A stretch of 64,000 nucleotides of DNA from Thiohalomonas denitrificans (GTDB lineage: Bacteria > Pseudomonadota > Gammaproteobacteria > Thiohalomonadales > Thiohalomonadaceae), in NCBI RefSeq assembly GCF_016841685.1, contig NZ_JAENYR010000004.1, positions 1-64,000 on the forward strand, read 5' to 3'. Numbering within the stretch: the first letter of the stretch is position 1; each line of letters begins with the position of its first letter. Below are positions 43,561 through 52,500 of this stretch, piece after piece. The translations under genes were made by a program, and so were the position numbers. The notes beneath the pieces were generated by a model. It did not search any database. It was not told where the DNA came from and saw nothing but the letters and a program-made list of their open reading frames with translations.

Positions 43561-46512
43561 TCAGTGGGGAAGAGGATCCTGTCGTTCCTGTTCCTCGTCG
43601 CTGTGCCAGGCCTGCCGCCGGCAGAGTCCGTCCATGGGACAATATCCGCAGATGGTCGCATCGCCCCAAGCGGGCATTTCTGCCCCCGACTTCAGGCGTT
43701 CGAAGAGTTCGGAAAGGCGCACGTCGACCGCGTTCTTCAGCTCGTGCAGTCGATCCCCTTCCAGGATGGCGCGGCTTTTAACCTTCTCTTTTCCCAGCTC
43801 CAGATATTGCACCTGCTCGACCGCCATTCCCGTTTCCGCCTCGGCCAGCAGGGCGTAGCAGGGTAGCTGCACCGCTTCACCCGTCAGCACATCCGCGTCC
43901 GACGGCACCCGGCCTGTTTTGTAATCGGTGACCGCAATCCGGCCTTCGGCTGCATCGAGTCGGTCGAGCCGGCCCTGGAGCGTCAGGCCGTCCGGGGCCT
44001 CGCGCCGTGCGCTGACCTCTGCGGACTGCACCCGCCACTGCTGGTCACGCCGAAGCTGCCAGTCGATATAGGCTGGAATCACTACCCGCCAGCGCTCCAG
44101 CCAACCCCGGTGAAGAAAGTTATCCTCCAGATCGTCGGCAAATACGGCCTCGGCAATGGTTTCCATGGTATGGATGGCACGGTCGCGATTGGCCCGCGTA
44201 ACCGGCTGATCAAATGGCCCGGGCAGCCCTTCGCCGCCCTTGTGGAAGGCCTCCAGACAGCGGTGGACGCGCTCGCCATAGTCCGACTTTTCAAGGGCTT
44301 CGCGAATGGCATCGGGCGGCGCAAGATGCAACAGGCGCGCCGCAAAGAACTGATAGGGGCAGTCCATCAGCTGTTGATAGCCGCTGGCGGAAAGGGTGTG
44401 GGGAAGCAGGGTCGCTTCGGCGCGAGGTCGGGGCGCGGTCTCTGTGCAGGGCAAAGGGGCGCTGCGGTTGACGACCTCGGCCTCCGGCGTACGGACCAGT
44501 AACGCCAGCTCGTCATCGCCGAGACCCTCGTCATAGGCGAGCCGGTGAAACGCCTGCAGGCTCTCTACCCAGGGGCTGGGTGCCACCGGCTCGCCGTCCT
44601 GCTCCCGCCGGCAGGTCACCAGAATCCGGGGTGCTGCCTCCAGCAATCGTCGAAAGTGATAAAAACGCTCGCTGCGTCGTGTATCGCCTTCGGGCAATCC
44701 CAGATCCCGCCGCACCCCATCGTTAAAAAAGGGTGATTGCCCGCCACTGCCCGGCAGATGGTCCCGTTCGGCCCCGGCCAGTACGAGCGCTTCGTAGTGC
44801 CCGAGTACGCTTTGCGCCAAGTCGGTGAGGACCACCGGGCTACCGGTCACCGGGGGACGGAAGTGGGTATGTTCCAGGCTCGCGCCCATCCAGGTGCGAA
44901 GTTCGGTCCAGTGCAGCATGGTGTCCTGTTCTCCGGCGGCCCGCTGTAGCGATGCCAATGTCTGCAGCACCCGGGCGCCGGCTGCATCCTCTTCCAGAGC
45001 CCTGGTTGCACCGAGCTTCTCGAGACTGTGCAGAAGGGCATCCAACACCTCGGCCGGCGGGCTCTCGGTGCCGATGAAACGCCGCAGCGGCTCGGCGGCG
45101 CGTCGCAGGTGTTCCAGCAGTTCGGCCACGGGCTGCAAGGCCGCGCCGGCAGCATCGGGCAGTCGATGACGCCGGTAATCGAGCCGGCGCCGATAGGCCG
45201 CAAGGCCCCGGCCGACATTTTCATGCAGGATAACGTCGCGTTCCAGGCGGTAGACGGTGGCGAGATGGCGTTCGCGCCGGTGTTCCGCCACCAGAAACGG
45301 CGATTTGAGCAGGTCCAGCAGCGCCAGATAGGGGAAATCCTCCTCCAGGCACTCCAGCCAGCGCTCCACCAGGGCGGCGGCACTGGTGGTGGAGAGGGCC
45401 CAGCCGCCCCGGTCCTGTACCTGAATGCCGGCGCGTTCGAGCAGTGCCCGCACACGGCGGGCCAGGCGACGGTTCTCGGTGACTACCGCCAGGCTCTGTT
45501 TCCCCTCCAGCAGCCAGCGGCGTATCTGCAGTTCTACCGAACGTGCCTCCTGTTCGGTATTGTCGGCCTGGAAAATAGTCAGTCGGCCGTTTGCGGGCGA
45601 CTCGGCTTCGGTGGCCAGGAATGCCCGCGCACGCTCTACCAAATCCCTGGCAACATCGCTGTAGCCTGCGAACACCGTGTCGAGGAAGCGCGTATAGGCC
45701 GAATTGCAACGGAGTGCCCGGTCGGGTTTTTCGCCCAGGTTTTGCAGCAGCGCAGACGGAATGGCATCGGGATGCTGCAAGGCGGGAGCATCGCCACGGC
45801 CATGAACCACAACCGTGACCGGCCGACAGGCGGCCAGCCCGGAGAGCCATTCCACTTCGGGGGCCTCCAATATCGGGAAACCCGCGAGATAAACGGCACC
45901 CGTACCTGCGGAGGCCTGACTGGCGCCCAGGCGCATCAGGTCCGCAGCAGCGCGGTCGATATAGGCGCCGGCGGCCAACTGTTCATGCCAGGCGTGCCAG
46001 AGTGTATGTACGAGCCGCGCCTCCATTCCCAGCCCAGAAGGGAAAGCGTCATCACTGCCATAGGCCTGCACCAACCGATCGGTAAAGGCCTGCAGGTCCT
46101 CCGGCACCCCCACCCGCCGGCGGGTCATGTCATCGAACAGCTCCAGCAGGCTTTCGGCCAGTGCCCACAGACTGGCCTTGCCGAACAGGGTGCGGTGGTT
46201 GCGCAGGGCCTCCACCAGCATCAACTCCCGTTCGGGCTCGTCGAGGATGCGTCGCTCGGGAATGGCAAAGCCCGCCAGCCAGTCCGAGAGGCGTGTAATC
46301 CTGGGGCCGAGCAACGCGGCATGACCGTGCATCGCGACGCGTTCGAGTAGCAAACGGCGCAAACGGGGCCCGGCGTCGAGATCGGGCACCAGCACCAGCA
46401 CCCGATCCAGCACCGGCAACTTCCCTCCGGCGTCTTCAACTATCCTATCGGCGAGGAGGGCCAGGGGGTCGTTGGCGTAATCGGCCTGCAGGATACAGGG
46501 GCTTGGCGGCAT
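43561..46512 (-). CDS. addB: AddB-like nuclease (inactivated-helicase subunit)
   Basis: Second subunit of AddAB, combining a degenerate UvrD-like helicase fold with a C-terminal PD-(D/E)XK nuclease. The 983-residue product lacks an obvious Walker A in its N-terminal half. Its C-terminus shows QGRLDRLDAAEGRIAVTDYKTG (catalytic Asp and Lys) near residue 870. Cys residues in QQLMDCPYQFF (about 725) and the C-terminal ICGYCPMDGLC group match the four-Cys iron-sulfur staple of AddB. ATG at 46512 is 3 bp after the fdxA stop. Sequence divergence from model AddB proteins is large, so the assignment rests on these motifs and on addA next door. Confidence 0.85.
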   Translation of the reverse strand: MPPSPCILQADYANDPLALLADRIVEDAGGKLPVLDRVLVLVPDLDAGPRLRRLLLERVAMHGHAALLGPRITRLSDWLAGFAIPERRILDEPERELMLVEALRNHRTLFGKASLWALAESLLELFDDMTRRRVGVPEDLQAFTDRLVQAYGSDDAFPSGLGMEARLVHTLWHAWHEQLAAGAYIDRAAADLMRLGASQASAGTGAVYLAGFPILEAPEVEWLSGLAACRPVTVVVHGRGDAPALQHPDAIPSALLQNLGEKPDRALRCNSAYTRFLDTVFAGYSDVARDLVERARAFLATEAESPANGRLTIFQADNTEQEARSVELQIRRWLLEGKQSLAVVTENRRLARRVRALLERAGIQVQDRGGWALSTTSAAALVERWLECLEEDFPYLALLDLLKSPFLVAEHRRERHLATVYRLERDVILHENVGRGLAAYRRRLDYRRHRLPDAAGAALQPVAELLEHLRRAAEPLRRFIGTESPPAEVLDALLHSLEKLGATRALEEDAAGARVLQTLASLQRAAGEQDTMLHWTELRTWMGASLEHTHFRPPVTGSPVVLTDLAQSVLGHYEALVLAGAERDHLPGSGGQSPFFNDGVRRDLGLPEGDTRRSERFYHFRRLLEAAPRILVTCRREQDGEPVAPSPWVESLQAFHRLAYDEGLGDDELALLVRTPEAEVVNRSAPLPCTETAPRPRAEATLLPHTLSASGYQQLMDCPYQFFAARLLHLAPPDAIREALEKSDYGERVHRCLEAFHKGGEGLPGPFDQPVTRANRDRAIHTMETIAEAVFADDLEDNFLHRGWLERWRVVIPAYIDWQLRRDQQWRVQSAEVSARREAPDGLTLQGRLDRLDAAEGRIAVTDYKTGRVPSDADVLTGEAVQLPCYALLAEAETGMAVEQVQYLELGKEKVKSRAILEGDRLHELKNAVDVRLSELFERLKSGAEMPAWGDATICGYCPMDGLCRRQAWHSDEEQERQDPLPH

Positions 46513-46515
46513 ACG

Positions 46516-46839
46516 TCAGCGTTCCAGGTATTTCAGTTTGTTGGGGACTCCGTCCCACTCCTTGGCGTCGGGAGGCGGCTCTTTCTGTTCCGATATGACC
46601 GGCCACTCCCGGGCAAGCTCGGCATTTAGCTCCAGAAAGTGTGTCTGATCTTCGGGTAAATCGTCGTCGGCGAAGATGGCGTCTGCCGGACACTCCGGGA
46701 CACAGAGGGTACAGTCGATGCACTCTTCCGGATCGATGGCCAGAAAGTTGGGGCCCTCGTGGAAGCAGTCTACCGGACACACCTCCACGCAGTCCGTATA
46801 TTTGCAGCGAATGCAGTTGTCGGTCACCACATAGGTCAT
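46516..46839 (-). CDS. fdxA: 7Fe ferredoxin FdxA
   Basis: A 107-residue small electron carrier with a [3Fe-4S] and a [4Fe-4S] cluster. It begins [17 protein letters not shown], then VEVCPVDCF, then [13 protein letters not shown], the Azotobacter FdI-type arrangement, with a 45-residue C-terminal tail ([15 protein letters not shown]) typical of FdxA. ATG at 46839 is chosen; eight upstream codons lack family support. It begins the fdxA-addB-addA block; whether it feeds the AddB cluster is unknown. The insertion elements lie just upstream. Confidence 0.94.
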   Translation of the reverse strand: MTYVVTDNCIRCKYTDCVEVCPVDCFHEGPNFLAIDPEECIDCTLCVPECPADAIFADDDLPEDQTHFLELNAELAREWPVISEQKEPPPDAKEWDGVPNKLKYLER

Positions 46840-46865
46840 AAGCTCTCCGGTTGTCCTGAACACGT

Positions 46866-46944
46866 ATCGTTAACGCAGGGTAAACGCATACTCACAAGCT
46901 TGGTGCGTGGCTCGCTTCAAAACAGGTTGCCCTGATCGTTAATG
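46866..46944. mobile_element. 59-bp mini-element with ISAs1-like ends and target repeats
   Basis: 46876-46934 begins CAGGGTAAACGCATACTCAC and ends GGTTGCCCTG, the termini of the MITEs at 19,222-19,562, but has lost nearly all the interior. It is flanked by ATCGTTAACG (46866-46875) and ATCGTTAATG (46935-46944), a 10-bp target duplication with one change. The second flank is also the left target repeat of the adjoining IS. Confidence 0.8.
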
Positions 46945-48237
46945 CAGGGCAACCGCATACTTTAATCATTGATTCCAAAGACTAATTCTTCACGGAAGTC
47001 GTCATCCCACCCGGCACTCTTGAGTTTTCCCCGCATGGAGTCCTTTTTGGGGTGTAATCTGGCCAGGTTCATACACAACCTTCGAACAATGGCAACGTTC
47101 TCTGCGCCATTGCCGCGGCGGATGCGGGAGTCGTCCTCTCTATAAACAACATCCAAGACCCAGTGGACCTTGTTCTCGACCTGCCAATGGGAACGAATGG
47201 CTTCGGCCATGAATACGGCATTGGGTGCGTGGGAGGAGATGTAATAGACGGTTTCGATGCTTGTCTTGTCGCCGATTTGGCGTTCCCGTTCGACCTGCAC
47301 AATGCTCTTTGCATCGCACCAGGAAGAGGCTTTGAGTAGTTGTTCAGTAATAGGCAGCTGAGTATAGCGGCGCACCTCGATGCGTCCGTGACCGACATCC
47401 GTCTCCTCGAAGGTGGATACCTCTTCGGGCCATCGCCCATCGAACCCTTCAAACCACCATTCAACTTCTTCCCGCAGTCCCTTCTGATTGCCCTTGATAC
47501 ACAAGACGTAGTCAGCTTTTCGCCTGCGGATCAGCGTGGCGGTGCCCTTTTGGCAGTGCATCGCATCGAGAGTGACCGTTGTATCCGCCACTTCCAGCAT
47601 CTGAATCAGGTTCTGAGCCCCCTTGATTTCATTCTTCTTGCCGACCGATTTCTGCTGGCAGAACACCAGGCCCTGTTCGCGTAGCCAAACGGTAATCGAG
47701 TGCAGCGCGTCACTGGGTTGCGCATCATGACTGTGGCGCAAGGTCTTGCCGTCAATGGCGATAAACTCATGGCCGGCTTCACGGCGCACCTCATGACCCA
47801 TGCGATGAAGCATTCGGTCATCTTCGCCGGCTCCAGGGCCCGGATGGTCCGGGCGATCGTGTCATCCACCGGGATCCCGTCGTCGAATGAACGGAATTTC
47901 CTCAGCCATTTCAGCTTTTTCGTCCCGAACTTCTCGATATCCTTCCAACCCTCAGCGCCAGAGAGAACGGCACAGACGGTAAGGAAAATAATATCAAGCA
48001 AGTCGTACGTCCGATTGATATGGGAGCGCGGATCCGGCAAATCGGCGAAGTGCTTTAGGAAACTCATCGTAGGGCTCTCGATTAGAAAACCCCTATTCGA
48101 TCATCTATTGATCCCTTGCACCACTAAACATTATCGATCCACCCATAAACGAATTTGATCTCCTCCGCAGCCCTGGTGGTTTCCGGACACGACTCGCAAC
48201 TGAATAACCCTACAATTTGTAGTACGATCTTGCCCTG
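46945..48237 (-). mobile_element. ISAs1-family insertion sequence
   Basis: A 1293-bp element with imperfect terminal repeats: CAGGGCAACCGCATACTT (left) and, inverted, CAGGGCAAGATCGTACTA (right), 13/18 identical. It is flanked by perfect 10-bp direct repeats ATCGTTAATG at 46935-46944 and 48238-48247. One transposase gene fills it, with a frameshift. The exact target repeats suggest a recent insertion. Confidence 0.92.
46962..48067 (-). pseudogene. ISAs1-family transposase, frameshifted
   Basis: DDE transposase of the ISAs1 family. The N-terminal part (ATG 48067, MSFLKHFADLPDPRSHINRTYDL...) and the C-terminal part (EFIAIDGKTLRHSHD, then ADYVLCIKGNQKG, HGRIEVRRYT and RSHWQVENKVHWVLDV) are in different frames. 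Continuity is lost near 47,795, after FIAWV, where the next in-frame family sequence HEVRREAGHEF is offset by one base. Joined, they give about 370 residues, the normal family length. The D/D/E catalytic motifs (IDGK, LDAMH, and the downstream Glu) all lie in the C-terminal fragment. No slippery sequence is obvious, so this looks like a mutation rather than programmed frameshifting. Confidence 0.88.
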
Positions 48238-48276
48238 ATCGTTAATGTTAGCCGCCGCGGCCGTCGGCATGAGGTA

Positions 48277-48360
48277 TGGTAACGTGTTCGGTTGCCCCCT
48301 GCGCAAGCAGAGGAGCGCCGGTGACTCGGGTAATCCCGCCTCGAAGGGCCATGGTTATCA
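48277..48360 (+). ncRNA. Candidate structured leader RNA upstream of the c-di-GMP signalling pair
   Basis: A multibranch fold is drawn by a closing stem 48277-48283 with 48354-48360 (7 bp, one G-U), GCCC 48294-48297 with GGGC 48346-48349, a GCAA-tetraloop hairpin CTGC/GCAG (48299-48310), AGG/CCT and CGGG/CCCG (48327-48338). It does not match a riboswitch class I recognise. It lies between the IS end and the binding-protein gene, in a 203-bp stretch without other features. Confidence 0.35.
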
Positions 48361-48450
48361 ATACTGTCTACCCTTATTCAAGAGTGTACACCGGGCGTGC
48401 CGGGATCGGTGCCATGATAGCGGCCGCCAATATCTGCCCCGAGGCGGCCT

Positions 48451-49566
48451 ATGCGCTTTCTTCTCAACGCCCATGATCCGATCGTGCACGGCGTCAGCCC
48501 ATGTAGCCCGGCCCCCCTGGTGAATCCGTCCTGTTGTTCGACAGGGGGGCCGTGCCGCGCCCGATACCCCCGTGACGGGATTTCGACGCAGGGGTGTGCC
48601 TCCTGCCGGAGGCGGTACCCCGATGGTGATTCCGTTGGTCTCCCCAGTCTCCCCACCCTCCTGGTGTTTCTCTCTCTTTGCCTGTTACCCGTTTGGCCCG
48701 CCGTGGCGGACTTGGGTGCCCGTTTCGTGGTGGGATTTGCCCAGGATACTCTGGACAACGACTGGCGCCTGGCCCAGGTCGATGAATTAAAGAGGCGTAT
48801 GGCCGCGCATCCGGAAATCGAGTTTCTAGTCACCGATGGCCGTGGCAGTACGGCTCAACAAATCCAGGATATCGAAGACCTGATCAGTCTGGATGTGGAT
48901 GTGCTCGTCACCAGCCCGCGCGATAGCAGGGCGATGACCCCCGTCCTGTCCCGGGCTTATCAGCGGGGGACGCCCGTGGTGCTGCTGACCCGCCGTATCC
49001 TGACCGACGACTACACCACCTTCATCGGAGCAGACGACCGGGCCATCGCTTCCGACGCCGCCGAATATATGGTCAGGCAAATGAACGGTACAGGGACCAT
49101 TCTAATGCTTCAGGGCGTTCCCACTGCCACCACCGCCATCGACCGCACCGAAGCTTTTCTCGACGCGACAGCGGATTATCCGGATATCCGCGTGATAACG
49201 AAAGTGGGGAATTATCTGCGGGCAGACGCTGCCGCGGCCGTGGAGGAGCTCATCTTTCAAGGTTGGCGCTTCGATGCGATTTATGCACAGAGCGACAGCA
49301 TGGTGCAGGGGGCACTGCTCGCTCTGGAGAAAGCCGCTATCGATCCGGAGCCGCTTGTGATTGTCGGTATCGACTATATCAGCGAAGCGCGCGAGGCGAT
49401 TCGGGCCGGAAAGCAGGATGCCTCATTTGTCTATCCGACCTGTAGCGAATCGGCCGCGCGGGCGATTCTGGCCATTCTCGAGGGGCGCGAAGTGCCGAGG
49501 AGAATAACGCCCCCCAGCATTATGGTCACGAGGGATAACGTCGATACGGTAGAACCGATATTTTGA
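48451..49566 (+). CDS. Periplasmic sugar-type binding protein (type 1 PBP), start uncertain
   Basis: A Peripla_BP_4/LacI-like ligand-binding protein, here probably a sensory rather than transport component because no ABC permease is nearby. From about residue 85 on it is a standard two-lobe PBP (ARFVVGFAQDTLDNDWRLAQVDELKRR, DVLVTSPRD, PVVLLTRR, AIYAQSDSMVQGALLALE, VIVGIDYI). A hydrophobic LLVFLSLCLLPVWPAVA just before it looks like a signal peptide. The first 60 residues are Cys/Arg-rich, look non-coding, and cover a perfect 11-bp hairpin (48509-48519 with 48542-48552). A good SD-ATG (GGAGG, ATG 48623) lies in the +1 frame, so a frameshift near 48,640-48,660 is possible; GTG 48664 is the other start. 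It precedes the GGDEF/EAL gene by 10 bp. Confidence 0.8.
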   Translation: MRFLLNAHDPIVHGVSPCSPAPLVNPSCCSTGGPCRARYPRDGISTQGCASCRRRYPDGDSVGLPSLPTLLVFLSLCLLPVWPAVADLGARFVVGFAQDTLDNDWRLAQVDELKRRMAAHPEIEFLVTDGRGSTAQQIQDIEDLISLDVDVLVTSPRDSRAMTPVLSRAYQRGTPVVLLTRRILTDDYTTFIGADDRAIASDAAEYMVRQMNGTGTILMLQGVPTATTAIDRTEAFLDATADYPDIRVITKVGNYLRADAAAAVEELIFQGWRFDAIYAQSDSMVQGALLALEKAAIDPEPLVIVGIDYISEAREAIRAGKQDASFVYPTCSESAARAILAILEGREVPRRITPPSIMVTRDNVDTVEPIF

Positions 49567-49576
49567 TGAGCAGCCT

Positions 49577-52500
49577 ATGACCTTTCGACGCTTCGGCTTG
49601 CGCCACAAGTTGGTCGCTCTCATCGTGATGGCCCTGGTCTTCGCGTTGGGCGTCGCCGGTTTCTGGCTCAGCTACATCCTCGGTGCTTATCACAGGGATC
49701 AGGCCCAGGCCCGGTTCATTGAAGCGTTTGGGACCATTACCTCCAATCTGCAACGTTCGGAACTTCGACTGGAGCGTGATGTGAATGTGCTGGTCCGTGA
49801 TCGTGACGTGATAGCTTCGGCTAATATGGTTTCCGGATATGCCTCGGTCGAAGATTATCAGGCCATCATTTTTGATCCCGAAAAGAGGAGTATCGCCCGG
49901 GAGTTGGAGAGTGTGCTCCGTGTCACCTCGACCGACCAGCTTGCCGTCTATCAGGATACGGGAGATTTGATGGCCTTCGGTTTTAAGGAGGCGGATAGCA
50001 TTCGGGTCGGGATCATCTCCTATGAAAATGGGCATCCCGTAGTGATGATCTCTGACGACCTCGCTTCATGGGAGGAAGGGGAACTGCCTGCTTCTCTGGC
50101 GCGCACGCGCCCATCCAATGGTCTCGAAGAGACGGAATATCAAAGCGTCGGGGCCGGGCTCATGGCGGTTACGGGAGAGTCGATCCTTCGACACTTCCCC
50201 GGGGGAGCTGAAAGTACCGTTGGCTACGTGATCGGCGCTGCATTTGTCGACGAGGGCTTTGTCGAAAATATTGGCCGGGAAACTCAGGTGACTCTCACGA
50301 TCTCGGTTCCCGGAAGTGAGCCGGTCGGGGAAATCGCAGGGCTTGCACAGGTGCCGGAGTTGGAACGGGTGCCGACACTTGAGGAGGCTGCACGAGCGGT
50401 CCAGTTGACCGACCGGGAGGATTTCTTTCTGAGTGCCGCTTACCTTCCACTTGCTTCCGGCAATCAGGCCTACTTCCTGCTGGGCCAGCCGAAAGATGAG
50501 GTCAACGCGCAGATCCGGAGGACCCGTACCGTGGTGCTCGTAGTGCTCGGCCTTTCGGCACTGCTGATGGTTCCGCTGGGAACGGCGATTGCGCGCCGCA
50601 TGATTTCGACGCCCCTGGAGCGGTTGGTTTCGGCGGTCGAGGAGTTGCGCCGCGGCCACTATGGGATCGTCGTGCGTATCGAGTCCAAAGATGAAATCGG
50701 CGAGCTGGCCGACGCCTTCAACGTGATGTCCGAGACTATTCGGCAGCGCGAAGGGCAGCTCAAGGAGAGTGAAGCCAATTACCGGCGTCTCATCGAAACC
50801 TCGGAAGAGGGGGTGTGGGTGACCGACGCGCAGGGGCGGACGCTGTTTGTCAATCCGACCATGGCCGGGATGCTCGGTACGACCGTGGAATCGATGCAGT
50901 CATCATCGCTATTCGAATTTCTCGATGAGGAGTCGCGGCAATGGGCGGAATCCCAGCTTTTGCTGCGGGCACGCGGCTCCCCGGAGCCGCGCGATATTTG
51001 CTTCCATAGGCGGGATGATCGTGAACTTTGGGCCATCGTCTCCGCAAGCCCGATCCAGGACGATGAAGGTCGTATCGCCGGTGCCCTGGCAATGGTTACC
51101 GACATTACCGAGCGTAAACGTAACGAAGATACCAACGTGCTGCTGCAAAGCATCAATCAACAGGTTCTGGAGGGCATGGAGCCCGATGATGTATTGCAAA
51201 TGGTCTGTGTGGAAACGGTCCGAATGTTCCAGTTCCCACTGGTTTGGGTGGGTATCAAGGAAGACGACGGGCGGGTGACGGTTGCCGCACAGGCCGGTGA
51301 AAAAACGGATTATCTCGGTCGAATCGAAGTGCGCTGGGATGCTGGGCCGAAAGGTAGGGGCCCGACGGGGCATGCCATCCGAACGGGTGAAGCCCGCGCG
51401 GCCACGATGGATGATCCTTCCAACGAGGCGTGGCGGGAAGCGGCAGCCGACTACGGCTTTGCCGCTTCGGCGGCACTGCCGCTGGTTGCGGTTAAAGGTG
51501 AAGTGATTGGGGCGCTTACTATCTATTCACAACATGTCGATGTCTTCACGCCATCGGCCATGCAGCGACTCGGTGACCTCGCCAATCGTGCAACGGTGGC
51601 GTACACACTGGCTGTCGATCAGGCACGTCTGCGCCTGCAGGGAACGGCCATGGACGCCGCAGCCAACGCCATTCTGATTACCGACCCGGATGGTTACATC
51701 GAATGGGTCAATCGCGCCTTCGTCCGTTTCAGTGGCTACCGACAGAACGAGGCCATCGGAAAAAAGCCGAGTCTGCTGAAATCGGGTCAGTATGACCGCT
51801 CATTTTACGAGTCGTTGTGGCGGACGATTTTGCGCGGTGAAGTCTGGCAGCATGAACTGGTTAACCGGCGCAAGGATGGCAGCCTTTACACGATTGAACA
51901 GACGATTACGCCGTTGCTGGATGAGGACGGCAGCATTTCTCATTTCATTGCCATTCAGGAGGACGTGACGGCCAGGAAGGAAGCCGAGGCCCACATTCGC
52001 TATATGGAGCAATATGACCGATTGACCGGATTGCCCAATCGGATGCTTCTGCTCGACCGCTTGCGTCAGGCGCTCGCTCATGCCGAGCGTAACCGCCGCC
52101 AGGTCGCAGTGATTCAGCTGGATCTGGATCGCTTCAAGGATGTTAACGATAGTCTGGGCCCCAGTGCCGGTGACGAGTTGCTCAAGCAGGTGGCGCAGGT
52201 ATTGACCCAGTGCGTTCATGCCGATGATACGGTGTCACGTCAGGGCGGCGACGAATTCACGCTGCTGCTGGACGACCTGCGGGATGCCGATCAGGCGGTT
52301 GATGTCGCCCAGAGAATCGTGACGGCGTTTGGCCGGCCCTTCGAAGTGGTGGGAGAGGAACTCTTTGTCACCTGCAGCATGGGAATTGCGCTCTATCCGA
52401 TAGATGCCCAGACGCCGGATGGTCTCATCAAGGCCGCTGATACCGCGATGTTCGGGGCCAAGGCGCAGGGCCGCAATAGTTACCGGTTCTTCACGACCGA

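Noticed and set aside
47780-47815. Programmed frameshift in the transposase
   Set aside because: No slippery heptamer or stimulatory hairpin is apparent, and programmed frameshifting is not typical of ISAs1-family elements as far as I know.
48277-48360. c-di-GMP (GEMM) riboswitch
   Set aside because: The conserved GEMM core sequences are absent despite the attractive gene context.
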